A stretch of 64,000 nucleotides of DNA from Atherix ibis (taxonomy: Eukaryota > Arthropoda > Insecta > Diptera > Athericidae). The stretch covers positions 38,509,667 through 38,573,666 of the forward strand of contig OY282610.1 of NCBI GenBank assembly GCA_958298945.1, written 5' to 3'. The number at the start of each line of letters is the position of its first letter. Position 1 is the stretch's first letter. Under the pieces are notes generated by a model, which saw only the letters and a program-made list of their open reading frames with translations, was not told the origin of the DNA and ran no database searches. Below, piece by piece: positions 12,560-24,124 of the stretch. The position numbers were made by a program, and so were the translations under genes.

Positions 12560-13430
12560 TGAAAATTTTTTTGAAAATTCTTTTTACAAATATCTACAAG
12601 TACATATAGTAAGCAGCAAGCGGATTTATATAATTGTAATAATTAACATGAATGGTTGTGGGAAGTAAATTTCAATTGAAGCTTCTCCTGCTTATGTTAA
12701 GCGACAGTATTTTAGTAAATCACGCGACCATTAGGAAAAGAAGTGGAAGAAATTTCTTGCACGAAGTGATTAGTATGATTCAAAATCCGAAAATGGAACT
12801 TTTTATAACGAGATATAGCCACACCAAAAATCAAAATGGGACTTCAAGATCACGATGAATAATAGTATTGAGAACATAAAGGAGAGCGTCGAAAGTTATA
12901 TGGATTATTTTTGATTGAAGGGATTGGATTTGACGGGAATTGGAAGGCTTAGTAGGACCCCAGAGTTCTAGGTCGTAAGTCCATATGGGTTTCAGTAGCG
13001 AATTGTATAAATGTAGTTTTCTGTCTATAGTAAGTTTAGAACATTTGTCTATAAGTTGAAGTAGTTGTAGATATCGTCTGTTTAGTTCTTGTCTTTTGAG
13101 TCTTATATATGGGTTCCATGTCAAGCGTTTGTCTAAGTTCAGTCTTCGAAAACCAGTTCTGGACGGTTTGGATTTGGGATTGGAGAAATATGAAAGCATA
13201 CTGGGGATTTCCGATTGATGTAAAGCGTATGAAGTGAAGAAGATGTTGATACAGATTGGGATGTCGGATGTGTAAATATTGTAGAGAATTGGTTCAACTG
13301 AACTTCCCTGTGGAACACCAGCCAATATCGGAGAGATATTTTTGAAGTTCGTTGGATTCTTTTACTTGGAAGTGTCGGGTGGAAAGGAATAATTTTAGTG
13401 CTAGGAAGTAGGTAGAAAGAGGGGTTTTTG
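12560..13430 (-). pseudogene. Jockey-like non-LTR retrotransposon reverse transcriptase relic
   Basis: Minus-strand open frame of 164 codons (13325-12831), extended by motif in other frames to ~13420 upstream and ~12640 downstream. Upstream, RHFQVKESNELQ resembles the jockey RT segment before ILAGVPQGS. AGVPQGS..EPILYNIYTSDIP is the conserved RT motif 4 (usual form AGVPQGSVLGP). The following YADD-type catalytic box has degenerated to FFTSYALHQSE. LNLDKRLTWNPYIRLKRQE, LTIDRKLHLYNSLLKPIWTY and SLQSKI are the post-RT thumb landmarks, and HRDLEVPF is near the end. A normal element has ~900 codons of ORF2; only about the last 280 remain. The loss of YADD and the downstream stops show it is dead. 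No endonuclease or poly-A tail was identified. Confidence 0.85.
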
Positions 13431-14370
13431 TTTTAACAAATTTTTGTCTGTGCCCAATCAGCTCTTACTTTGCGTTTTGCTGTCATTATAAGCCTAATTG
13501 TTAGTGATTGGTTTGTCTGGTTTTGTACAGCTATCTTGTTTTTAATTTTATATAAAAATAAAATTTTTATAAAACTTACCACAAACTTATTAATACTAAA
13601 ATTTAGAAAATTATTTTTTTTTTTTTCAAAAAAACCACCAAAAGTTGAAATTATTTCTAACTAAATGCAAGTACGTAATCCGTTTATGACTGAATATTTA
13701 CGTAAATTATTTTTTTAAGCTTTAAGCCAATTTATTTGTTTACCATTTATTTAAAAGTATATTTCATAGCAAATTTTTAGTGGGTAAGAGTAGTGTGGTA
13801 GATACTTTAAGTATTTAAAAAGGTACTTTAAATTCAATAAGCTCAATTTATATTGCCAATGTTAAGCACGTTCCGTTTAATTTTACCATAAATTATAGAC
13901 TAAAATTGTTTGAAAAAAAGAACATACTTTAAATTTAATGCAAATTTTAGTTATTTAATAATAAATGACCTAAACTAAAATGTATAAAAAAAAAACTGCA
14001 TATTATAATGAGGGTGGTGTGTTTAAAAAAAAAAAAGGTGAGAAGAAAGGCGGACTTTGGAATAACTTGAAAGGCTACCACAACCACAAACCAAAAATAC
14101 GAATTATTTCTTATCGCTTGTAATAATTTTTTATGATTTAATCAATCGTCAATGAAAAAATTCAATGAATTTATACGATTTTGCACAATTTCTATTCAAA
14201 ACACAATCTTATCTTTTCTGTTTTGATATTTAAAGATTTCCAAAAATATACTTAGTACCATTTTCATTGGAAATATTTTCCTTTCTTATAGATTCTAAAG
14301 GTGCTTTAATCTATTTTTAAATAACACAAAATTTCTACTAAACGACAATAACAGTCTCTGAACTACTAAG
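13431..14370. other. AT-rich spacer
   Basis: No feature supported. The 64-codon frame at 13470-13664 is low complexity. Confidence 0.5.
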
Positions 14371-14373
14371 GCG

Positions 14374-14475
14374 GATATTTTGTTTTTTTTTGTGTTGTTT
14401 TACTTTAAATTTTATTACTAAAATCGAAGATATTTTGTTGTTTTTTTTGGTGTTGTTTTACTTTAAATTTTATTT
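14374..14475. repeat. 56-bp tandem duplication
   Basis: ATATTTTGTTxTTTTTTTGTGTTGTTTTACTTTAAATTTTATT occurs twice, starting near 14376 and 14430, with minor differences. Confidence 0.75.
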
Positions 14476-15590
14476 TATTTGGTCGAAAAATATCAATAGT
14501 ATCGGCGCTGAAAAATATCAGCACCAGTTACATTAATATGTGTAGTAAAAGTATTTTCAGATTACTTTGCGGTTTTCAAATAATATATTTCAAAACGTTT
14601 TTCTTTACATAATTAGGGAAATTTTAAATAGTACTCCATTAACATTGACTTTGAATATGAAAGTTTATTAAATGTGCACGTAAAAATATAAAAACAGTTG
14701 ATGGTATCTAGAAAATTAACTGCTTATGCATAATTCATATTAATTACTGTATGGGAATTTGTATATTTCTTATGTGAAATCAGAGCTTACTCAAGTTTCA
14801 GAATGTATTCGAGTTCGTTTGCAATTATCAATGGGCAAGTTTTAATTGTAAGGAAATTCCAATTAGGAGCATATCGAAATATTAATACTTAAATTGTTCT
14901 AAATGGGCATTATTCATTTTGACTGACTTTTATTTTTATCATTTCAAATTGGTTATTATTTTTGAATGCATTATTATTATTATTATTATTGTCTGGAAGA
15001 TGCGATTTGCATAAAATATTCAGTAACCGAGTACACATGGGTGGATGCTGTAATTTTTGCACGATTTTCCGCTAAAAACTTAAATGCTATTATAATTTAC
15101 GAGTTAAGATTTGACGAGAATTTGGATCATAAATAAAAAAATACTAAAAACTGGTAATAAATGAAGCTACTTTTAATATTTTTCGGTTGGAGTTTTTTAA
15201 ACCAAAATGAACTTAGAGACTCTATCAAATCTCTTAATTTCCATTGAATCCTAACCTGGTAGTATAAAATCTGAATAGCCTATTCTACTGTAATTTAAAT
15301 GCTCCTAGGTTCATTAATACCATACAAATATCTTAATACTTTTTTAAATACAAATCTCCCCATTAATAATTAAGAGAATCACCCATCTTCGATTAAAAAT
15401 ATTTTAATAACTCAAATATATCTAAGCTCACTATAAAGAGGAAGGCCGATTGGTGACATTGTTTCTGTGATTTGCTTGGTAAATATATTATCGGGTTATC
15501 CATTTCGTGCTTAAAAAAGCATGTGTAAAACAGTTGTGCAAAATATATAACATTCAAGATGATTGACTTATTATCAGCCTTGCCTTTTTA
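14476..15590. other. AT-rich spacer
   Basis: Contains an (ATT)n microsatellite at 14971-14990. Otherwise no supported feature. Confidence 0.5.
14971..14990. repeat. (TTA)n microsatellite
   Basis: Uninterrupted run of six to seven TTA triplets. Confidence 0.9.
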
Positions 15591-15594
15591 TATT

Positions 15595-16110
15595 ATGGAT
15601 CGTATAACTAACTATGAAAGAAGCAAAAAATACTGGAGCAACCACTTTTGGATGCTGATTTTTCGAATAAAACATTCTCCGGTAATCAAGCAAAATTGCC
15701 GTATATGCGGCTCTGAAAACCCACAACCTACTATAAAATAACCATAATATCCGCAAAAGGTAACTGTCTGGTGTGCATTTTAATCTGATGGTGTTATTCG
15801 AAATGAAGATAATGAGACCATAACCGTTTGTTTTCAGCATTATGACCGTATGAGAATTAAGTTTTTATAGGTCAGGCTTAAAAATATAACACTGAACCAT
15901 GTGTGGTTTTTATAAAGTAGCGCCAACTACCATAAAACATGATAAATTTGGCTTTATTCCGCAGAAAATTACCAGAACGCGTAATTTGCATATTTGGTAA
16001 AGTCAGTATTGGCATTCAAAATAATGTAAAAGTTTGTATTTTTGCAGATAATCCTCAAGTTAAAAAGTCATCAAAAATTACCGTAGAACGATTGAAGCTT
16101 ATAAGAACAC
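15595..16110 (+). pseudogene. Tc1/mariner-superfamily transposase relic (copy 2)
   Basis: Same transposase family as the relic at 6610. On the plus strand: NHFWML, then SPVIKQNCRICGSENPQ (to 15724), a stop, VTVWCAF (near 15762-15781), RNEDNETITV..QHYDRM (near 15803-15853), a shifted S.NYHKT in the position of the second-Asp region GATCHTA (near 15920), and LFRRKLPERVICIFGKV (15954-16004) matching the family's L...FPERVISRFGDV segment. The terminal PPRSCDLTP motif is not found. Both the first and second catalytic Asp positions are lost or altered. A minus-strand frame over 15574-15840 is an antisense shadow. No TIRs seen. Confidence 0.75.
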
Positions 16111-16309
16111 TCGTTATATTTTGTACATAATGCAAGGTTCAGTCAATATAAAAAAAAACCAAATTTGAGCAATAAATTTTAAATGAATTTTATTTAATTT
16201 TATATTCCAAAATATAAATTCGATAATCCTTTATAATAATTCTAGTTAAAATATTAAATTTTTTTTGAAAAAAAAAAATTTCGTTTACTCGTCAGCAATT
16301 TTTTAAAAC

Positions 16310-17345
16310 AAAATTTTTTTTATGCTTAGCACTCAACCGTTTTTACATCAATGAGAACAGCACAAGCTGACAATTATAATTATGATGTTTATCAGAACTT
16401 TTTGCTCAGCGCTCAACCGTTCTTCTTTAAATGAATTTTTGCTTAGCCATCAACCGTTTAATTCATTTTTCGTAAACTATCAAGCATTTTTCGCTAATCA
16501 AATTGTTTTTTTCATTCAATAAATGCTTAAATTATTTTAATTTTTGCTTAGTTTACAACTGTTTTTTTAAACTTGAATTTTCTGCTATGCTATCAGCCGT
16601 TTTTACCATCGATTACAATTATTTAGCATTATAATTATTGATTTAATTTTGAACTATTTTTAGTTAGATTAATTGCTCCTTAACCAATAGTAACTTACAA
16701 TCGTTTTAATTTTTGTTTGTGAAGTACTTTTTCTCATTTATTGTTTGTTCTGCTCAGTGTTGATTTATATTTCGTTAAATTCATTCTTGCTTAACCATGA
16801 ATAATTTGATCCGCAAGCTTTAAGGCCACTTTTAATTATAAACTCTTATTTTTTATTTCAATATTTGCTTAATTCTGTAAAAAAAAAATTCTGTTTCTTT
16901 GTTTTTTGCTCAATAATAAGCAATTGTTCGTCATTCTTTGAAGATAAAAATTATAATTAACTAATTAGTGTAAAATTTATTAATATCTTAGAATGAAAAA
17001 AGCATATCCTAAAGTATTTATGAAGTTCACACCAATTAGCTGGTAGTATTTGGTTCAGTCTTCAGCAATATGAAATGTCAAATGTTTTTATTTTTGTTAT
17101 AAAATTCAAGAGTATTAAAGATATAATAAAATTATTTATATGAAATTTATTATATATGTAACTATTGCTCACTGGTATTCTGCTTAGCTATGAGCAATAT
17201 TTACATATATATTTATAATGTTTTGATGAAAAATTATTTGAAATTTTATTTTGAAAATTTGCATATTTAATAAAACTAAAAGTAAAAGGATTTTTAATTT
17301 CATGGGAGTTTTCTTTATTTTGCTCAGATTGCAACAACTTAATTA
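16310..17345. repeat. Degenerate repeat of TTGCTYA words
   Basis: About a dozen occurrences of TTTTGCTTAG/TTTTGCTCAG-like words, several followed by CACTCAACCGTTTTT or a variant: near 16322, 16403, 16439, 16543, 16588, 16750, 16787, 16866, 16906, 17166, 17182 and 17320. Spacing is irregular (often 40-80 bp). It reads as an old, eroded tandem repeat. The core word recurs in the satellite at 35.7-38.0 kb. Confidence 0.6.
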
Positions 17346-19765
17346 TTTCTAATAATATCTTTTATTTAATTTATAATTTCTCATTTTTTTAATGGAATAT
17401 TTTTTTTTTACTTCGAAAATTCTTACAGTGGTTACTTTATAGTGACCAACGGTGTATATTGTTTAGAGTAAACCGAAAATATTAAGTATTTTACAGAAGT
17501 AGTAGTGTCCATTTTTTTTTTGAGAGGTCACTAACTTCTGCAGAACAATGCACTGTAAATAATTTGTTGTTCAATAACGACGACCGAATATGAGTAAAAA
17601 ATCGGATAAGAAAATAATAATTCGTAAGCAATTTGATTATTTATGCATGCCAAGGTATGATTTTTTGTTCTAAAATAAATATTCTTTTATTATTTGAACA
17701 AACGTTGAGCATATTAAGGTTGTTATCTTAGTACCGATTATAGTTTCGTAAGCTTTGAAGTTGATTTATACAAATAGTCAGATGCACATTCCAATAGTTG
17801 TGAAGTTTTTTCGACTTGAATGTATTTATATGAACTAATATACATCCGCCTATAATATTATATATTGTTAGTAGACAAAACGTGTGGATAAGTCTTATTA
17901 TAATAATAATAATAAGAAGAAAAATTGTAAATAATACTCGTAGTTATGTAATTTTATCAAGAGATCGAAATAAAATTTTGTAATTGAGTAAATACGAACA
18001 TCAAACATGATTTTTCATTATTTTACCAATTCTTAAAGAGCTTTTGATATCACATTTATGTATGTGCAAAAAAAAAAACAGATTCAAATAATAAACTTAC
18101 GCAATGGAAAAATTTGAGCACGTTTTTTCTCCAGAATTGAATAGCTTAATTTAATATCATTTGGTGGATATAATACAATTGAATTTTCTTTGTTATTCTA
18201 TTAAATAGTATAAAAAAATTAGGAAGCTTCTTTTTTATCAACATAAATAATTACAACAAAACATAAAACCTTCCCTTTTCTAATAAAGCCGATTTTTGTT
18301 TATTATTGTGTATGTAAAAAAAAAAATTGTTAATGTAATTAACTTTAAATTTGAATAAACCAATTTATTTCGTAAGAATACGCACTTTTTAAATTTTACA
18401 AGAATACGTCTAAGAGTAAATAATTTTTATTTATTTTTTTGTATTTGAAGATTATAGAACAGGTCTTTTTGTAAAGGTAAAATAAATTTTTTTAAGCTAA
18501 AAAGAAAACCAGTCTTGATTTTTCTGTTTTCCAATAAATAATAGTAAATTATTATTATTTCGTACACGTATAAAAATTTTATAAAAAGATTAACTAAAAT
18601 AAAAACCATAATTATCTCATCAATGTGCTATAAATTTTTCTCAAGAAAAAAAAAACATAAAAAAATAGAAAATTACCTTTTATTGAGAAATTGCTGATAA
18701 AGAGAAAAAATTCTTACAAACGACATAGCCGCCTCCGCCCCCTACCCCCAAAATACGTAAAAAACACCTTTAATATTTTAAACGAATAGAAAATTTTCTT
18801 TAAATTTATGATTTCTCTATAAATAATATGATTATTAATTACAAAATTCTACCAAGAAGAAAAAAAAACAGATCTCAAAATATGCAAAGGAAAAGATCAT
18901 AAAATATTAAAAGGGATCAGAATGACACGATCGAGAAATACAAGAAACCGCTTAGAATTTATTGTATTAGAAATAAAACGATAGTAAAACTCATAACCTG
19001 GAAAATGTTTTAAACATATTAAAAAAATTTATACCTTTGAGTAAATTAAATATAATTTAATTTACTCAAATTAGTACAGGGCTCGATCCTTTAAAGGTAA
19101 TTTGTTTTTCTTATTATTACCAAATACGGTCTAGATTAAAATCTTTAAGATTAGGTCCAAAAAAATTTGCTTAACATATGGTCACAGTGCTCAGATTTGT
19201 CAGTAATGATCGCTTCTTATTAATTTTCAAAGAAATACGAGTCAATAACATCTTTAGACCAAAATACATATCAAAAAGTCACCTTTTATAAATAAAATGA
19301 TTCCTCCCTGGTCACTTCTGGGTTTTTAAAACCCTATAGAGCGAAAATCAGTTGGATTATCCTTTAATAAATTTCAAATTTGAAAAAATTTTCTTATAAC
19401 CTCTAAATTTACAATATAAAAAAAATCTTTAATAAAGACGATAGCATTTATTCTATATTTTTTTTATATTGAAAAAGAAAACATAAAATAAACTTCAATA
19501 ACGAGAATAATAGAGCTTATAAATAGAAGATTTCAATAGAAATATTGAAAATACTGCAAGAATAAAGCTAAGAGGTGTCTTTAGAGAAAACAAGAAGGAG
19601 ACAAGCCAAGGAAACTTCCACCTATTCCATGCATAGGTAGAAGTTTTCTGTATATACATTAGGCAAATATTGAGAATGCAGTCTACACAACAACCATTCT
19701 TAAAATCCGAACAGGTCATACTGCGCTCACCTATGATTTCCTGTTCGTCCATCATATCATTCCAG
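17346..19765. other. AT-rich spacer
   Basis: A/T-rich unique sequence with a short TAA run near 17900-17915 and a hairpin at 19036 (listed). The 60- and 86-codon minus-strand frames at 18427 and 19495 show no known motif. Confidence 0.45.
19036..19070. other. Perfect 16-bp palindromic hairpin
   Basis: Arm TTTGAGTAAATTAAAT at 19036-19051, loop ATA, then the exact complement at 19055-19070. All A/T except one G-C pair. Too short for a known RNA gene; there is no T-tract context that would make it a terminator in a eukaryote. Confidence 0.85.
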
Positions 19766-19769
19766 TGGC

Positions 19770-20640
19770 GTTCAAGGTACCATTTTTCAAATAAATACTT
19801 CCTATTGCAGAGCCCCTAGACCCAACACTTCTCCAAGCCCTCTTTTTAAATTTTTCAAACATTTTAATATGCTTTTCATATTTAACAATTTCTGACAAGT
19901 CCTTCTAACTAATAATCAGCCAGTTTCTTTAAGCGCGCTGGCAACGCCAAACTATACGAGATTTGGGATCGCCAAATGGCCGCATGATATTGGCGGTATC
20001 CTAGGTATGGCAGCAACGAAGTGTGATAATTTTATTTTGTTTTCTACACAATAACGTCTCTCTTATAAGGGTAGCCATACGTTAAAGGAGTCGTGGTTTG
20101 CTGTCACCTCCTCGGTCATCGACAGGACCAAGATAACGTCCTTTCAAATGTTGTTTTTTCAACTTGGCAAACAAAAAAAGCTTCAGGGACTGTAATCAAA
20201 TTAATAGCGAGACAGGAATCCATTTTTCTTGAAAAAAAAAACTCACTGATGGATATAACCGTGTGCTAGGAAGTGAACTGTTCTCATATCTGCAATGACC
20301 GATCTGATGCGAAGAATCCCTAGTGCTGAAACTTTCACAGATTTTTTTAATAAAAAACTGGTCGTACCTTACAAAATCCCTCAGTCGGTTAACATTTTCA
20401 TCAGTTTTAGATATCCCTGAGTCAGGTTCAACTTCCACTGATTCTCGGCCCACCAGAAATATTCTATGATATCGAAAAGCGTGTCCTCTTTGATATGAAA
20501 TGTTTCTCATAGGCTTTATGGAATTTTCTTCATACGTCGAACTTATCTCTAAATTTCGCTGCTTTATTTTTCCTAGCACACTGCAAAATAACAAATTCAC
20601 TTATCACGCTACATAAGGTCGCAAAGTTACCAGAACAAAA
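19770..20640 (-). pseudogene. Mariner transposase relic
   Basis: Old mariner-like element read on the minus strand. From its 5' side: AYEKHFISKRTRF (near 20520-20480), FLVGRESVEVEPDSG (near 20460-20415), SKTDENVNRLRDFVR (near 20410-20365), then IKKICESFS. This is the HTH-linker stretch of mariner transposases (usual form F..GRE.VEDD.RSGRP..SKTDENV..VR.LVRSDRRLTIR.I). Further on, KLKKQHLKGRYLGPVDD (near 20166-20116) resembles the C-terminal FPKLKK.L.GRRF..VEDV, and MFEKFKKRAWRSVGSRG (near 19865-19815) resembles the terminal CFE.WKKRW.RCV.S.GEYFEG. The catalytic domain between is mostly missing and unrelated DNA may be inserted. There are many stops and no TIR. Confidence 0.6.
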
Positions 20641-21405
20641 CTTATAAAGTCCGCAGTGTTGCCAGATTGCTCTCACTAATGTCAGTTAAATTACTTATAC
20701 AATCGCATCAGTCTCTTGTCTCAGAGACCTTATATACACACATTTATATATATACAATAAGAAAACACATCAAAGTCTGAGATCTACAAAATCAAAGCAG
20801 GCGTAGAAGCGCTCAGACGTTTTAAGCGTACTTTAGAAAGTACAAATTTAGAAAGAATACCACATCGAACAAAATGCTAACATCTTAGATAAACTTAATT
20901 ATTTTCTACCAAGGCCACTATGTCAATAACATTTTTTCAACAATAATTCAAATTCCGAAGAAAAAAAAAATCGCATATAAGAAATTATTCTCAGTTAATT
21001 GTGAATTGTTTGATAAATATTTGAAGAAAACACAACAAAACTGAAAATGCTATCGTCTTTAGTGCAACTCATGATTATTTTGAAAATTTAACAATATTTA
21101 CGATTTACTAACATATAAATTGTTGGTATTCAAAATAAATGCCAATCATTTTGCTAATTGATTATGAGTTTATGTACAGTGTATATAATTGTTAGCTTAT
21201 ATTTTATGTAGGTATGTGTTATGGATGACTACGTGTATATTATTTTTCTACTCATCATATACACTATCAGGGAATTATACTTTAGAGGGGGTCCTAAATC
21301 TAACTATTCGCATGTCGCATAGTATTTATTTTTTTAAAAAAATCCCCATGAATAGTACCATCACTAATTAATGACTAAAGTTGAATTGTTTTTTTTTCTC
21401 CACCG
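20641..21405. other. AT-rich spacer
   Basis: Mixed-composition unique DNA at 20640-20830 followed by A/T-rich sequence. No feature identified. Confidence 0.45.
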
Positions 21406-21407
21406 TT

Positions 21408-21518
21408 CCTATTTTTAATTTAATTTATTTTTATATCGTATTTTTAACTATAGTTAATTTATCAGCACGTATATAGTAATTGTCGCTTATCGTCTCATTG
21501 TCAAACTAACCAACCGTG
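21408..21518. repeat. Inverted copy of mariner 3' untranslated segment (outer arm)
   Basis: This ~110-bp segment is the near-exact reverse complement of 21690-21793 (shared core TTTTAATTTAATTTATTTTTATATCGTATTTTTAACTATAG and onward through AGTCAAACTA/CCAACCGTG, with a few indels near 21481-21500). The inner arm lies inside the mariner element; this arm lies ~100 bp outside its left TIR. Confidence 0.9.
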
Positions 21519-21689
21519 GAATACTAAAGTGCATAATTGAAAAGTTTGGACTACAAATGAAACGTGCAATTTGTTTATAAACTATTGCATTTAGTAACTA
21601 ATTTTCCTAATATACGAGGGTCGTTCAATAAGTCCTTAGAAAAAGATGGAAAAAAATTGTTTTTTTAAAAAAAATTTTTTTTATTTTTT

Positions 21690-21793
21690 CACGGTTGGAT
21701 AGTTTGACTATAAGATAAGCAATTACTATATACGTGCTGATAAATTAACTATAGTTAAAAATACGATATAAAAATAAATTAAATTAAAAATAG
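21690..21793. repeat. Inner arm of inverted duplication
   Basis: Mariner sequence just after the transposase stop, repeated in inverse orientation at 21408-21518. The two arms would form a ~105-bp imperfect stem with a loop of ~170 bases that contains the element's left TIR. Confidence 0.9.
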
Positions 21794-21794
21794 G

Positions 21795-22797
21795 CTAATC
21801 TCCTTTTAGCTCTATACACTTTTCCAACCGTTTTTCCAAAATTTTTATCCAGTCCAAAAAATAGGATTTCGGAAGTTCTGCAAAATACTCATCCGTTTGA
21901 GCAATGACGTCCTCGTTGCAAGTGAACCGTCGTCCGCCAAGCCATTTCTTCAGATTGGGGAAAAGAAAATAGTCACTCGGGGCCAAATTTGGTGATTAAG
22001 CGAGATGCTGCAACAATTCCACAATTTTGGCCATGGAAACAGCGCAGGTGTGCACACGCGCATTGTCCTGATGCAAGAGGATTTTTTTCTCCTTCAGATG
22101 GGGGCGTTTCTCTTTGATTTCCTCGCTCAACCATTGCAATAACGACGCGTAATACGCTCCTGTTATTGTTTTTCCTTTTCCCAAGTAGTCGATAAAAATG
22201 ATGCCCTGCGAACCCCAAAAGACTGTGGCACAGTTTTAGCCTTCTTCGGAGCCCGTTCACCCTTGAAAATCTACTGTGATGACTGTCTCTTCGTTTCTGG
22301 AGTGTAGTAGTGTATCCAGGTTTCGTCCACAGTGATATATCGACAAAGGAATTCGGCAGGATTGCGATGAAAGAGTGCCAACATAGCCTCGAGTCCACTG
22401 CACGATTGCGCTTATTCTCCTCTGAGAGCAAACGCGGCACCCATCTTGCCGACATTTTTTTCACAGACAATTTTTTATGCAAAATTGAAGCGACTATACC
22501 TTGTGATATGCCCGTGGCCTCAACTAATTCGCGCACTTTAATTCGCCGATCGTTCAAAATCAGATCGTGGATTTTGTCGATGATTTCAGGAGTAGACACC
22601 TCAACTGGGCGTCCTGAACGATGTTCATCTTTTGTTGATGAACGGCCACGTTTAAATTCATTCACCCAATTGTAAACCGTCGCAAACACAGGTGCAGATG
22701 TGCCATGAACTGCATCCAACTCGGCTTTGATTTCTTTCGGGCTTAAGCCTTTCAAATGGAGATGTTTGATGAGAGCCCTAAACTCGCTTTTTTCCAT
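21795..22797 (-). pseudogene. Mariner transposase, frameshifted
   Basis: Cut-and-paste DDD transposase acting on the element's TIRs in the nucleus. The start MEKSEFRALIKHLHLKG at 22797 is preferred to an in-frame upstream ATG at 22851 because it begins the conserved N-terminal HTH. The paired HTH region continues with SGRPVEVSTPEIIDKI and VRELVEATGISQGIV. Near 22390 the frame shifts; the first catalytic Asp motif VDETWIHYYTP lies at 22298-22330 in the second frame, which also has a stop at 22271. Near 22200 it shifts again; the second Asp motif HQDNARVHT is at about 22046-22072 and the third, APSDYFLFPN, at about 21955-21984, separated by a stop near 21998. The C-terminus ends WIKILEKRLEKCIELKGDY-like before a stop at about 21795. 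All three catalytic Asp codons survive, but two frameshifts and two stops abolish the protein. Total length ~334 codons, normal for the family. Confidence 0.93.
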
Positions 22798-22839
22798 TGT
22801 TATGCACAAATAAATGTCGTTAACTTTAATCGACGATAG

Positions 22840-22894
22840 AAATTGACGCACGCTATGGATCGTGCTAAAATTGACTCACGCTATGGATCGTGCT
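22840..22894. repeat. 27-bp tandem duplication in mariner 5' UTR
   Basis: AAATTGACGCACGCTATGGATCGTGCT (read here in two parts, 22840-22866) is repeated at 22867-22894 with a G-to-T change and one extra A. It lies between the right TIR and the transposase start, where mariner promoter sequence lies. Confidence 0.88.
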
Positions 22895-22973
22895 ACTTAC
22901 AAAAAAAAATCCTTACCGACACTACAAGCGCAATTTCTCGTATTTTCTAAGGACTTATTGAACGACCCTTGTA

Positions 22974-24120
22974 CATTCATATTTATTTTGTAGACATTTT
23001 CTTCCTTTTTTTGTAATTGTTTGTACTTTAGTGAAATGATAATGAGGATTTTTCCCCCCTCAAAAAGCTTTCTTATATTTTCATTTCTTCCCAATTTATC
23101 CAAGCCATTTTTAGGTTGCGAAAAAAAATTTAAAAAATTTATACAAGAACTTTCTGGAAACACTCGAATGGAACTTTTTTTTTTTTTTTGAAACTTATTT
23201 AATGTAATTCTTCAAAAGCATCAACAACTAAAAAACCAGGAAGTTGCGAACTTATTTTTGTATAAATCCTATGTACTTGGCACCACCGGTCTTATTATTA
23301 CAAAACGTTATTGTTTATAAAAATTTTGAAAAAAAAAAATAATAATAAATAATAAAGAAAATCATTGAGTTGTTCGGTTCATTTTCCTTCAAAGCTTCAA
23401 TTGTACACATCAAAGGTTTCATAAATGAAGAGAACTATTTTTCTTTTGGTTTTATTTTTTGTAATTAACATTGACCATAAACTTGAGCTTTTTTTTCGAA
23501 AATATGTTAACCGTCAATTGTAGTTAAATAGAAAAATGGGATTGAATTTATTTAGTAAAGTAAAAATAAAACAAATAAACAAAATAAATTGGTCAAGATT
23601 ATGTAGATATGTAAATATAATTAACTAAACGATAGTGTAGAGAGAGAGAGAGAGAGAGAGAGAATTGAAAATAATCCTTTTGCCAATAATAGTTAGTTAG
23701 TAAATAAGAAAAGTAGCAAGCGTGTCAGATTGAAAAATATATTATGTAGTGGAATTTTCTTTTTCTATTTGGGAAGTTCTCTGTTGACACAGTTCTATTG
23801 AAAAAAAAGCTGTTTGACGACCCTTATAGTCGTACTATATTAGCAAATGGCAATGGCAACACTATTTGTCACGTAACAACGATTAATGGTGATTTTCTCT
23901 TGTTAACGAACACACTTTCGATTTTAATATTGTTGATTATAAACAGATTTTCCTTTTATTTTGCATATTCAAATAAATTGAATTTTTAATCGAATTTTAT
24001 CTTCGAAAAATTTTAATATTTTTTTTGTAGTTTTTTTTTTAATTAACAATAAAACAGCGAATCGATAATTTTATTTGATGTTCCACCAAGTAGTTTTCTT
24101 TGGCCTATACTTTACACTGT
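22974..24120. other. AT-rich spacer
   Basis: Contains the (AG)n microsatellite at 23639. The 88- and 63-codon frames have no recognisable motif. No gene supported. Confidence 0.45.
23639..23663. repeat. (AG)n microsatellite
   Basis: About twelve uninterrupted AG units. Confidence 0.92.
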
Positions 24121-24124
24121 ATTC

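Larger units (their letters stand above)
21615..22971 (-). mobile_element. Near full-length mariner element
   Basis: A 1357-bp mariner-family DNA transposon. TIRs of at least 29 bp, at 21615-21643 and 22943-22971, differ at one position (left end CGAGGGTCGTTCAATAAGTC; right end reversed CAAGGGTCGTTCAATAAGTC). Both ends are flanked by TA (21613-21614 and 22972-22973), the expected target-site duplication. The size and the single minus-strand transposase gene match mariner elements (about 1.3 kb). The 5' untranslated part contains a ~27-bp tandem duplication (22840-22894). The well-preserved TIRs suggest a more recent insertion than the other relics here, but the transposase is broken. Confidence 0.95.

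Noticed and set aside
15939..16130. 63-codon plus-strand frame as an independent gene
   Set aside because: Its first half is the FPERVISRFGDV-like part of the copy-2 transposase relic.
22310..22675. 121-codon plus-strand frame
   Set aside because: Antisense of the mariner transposase.
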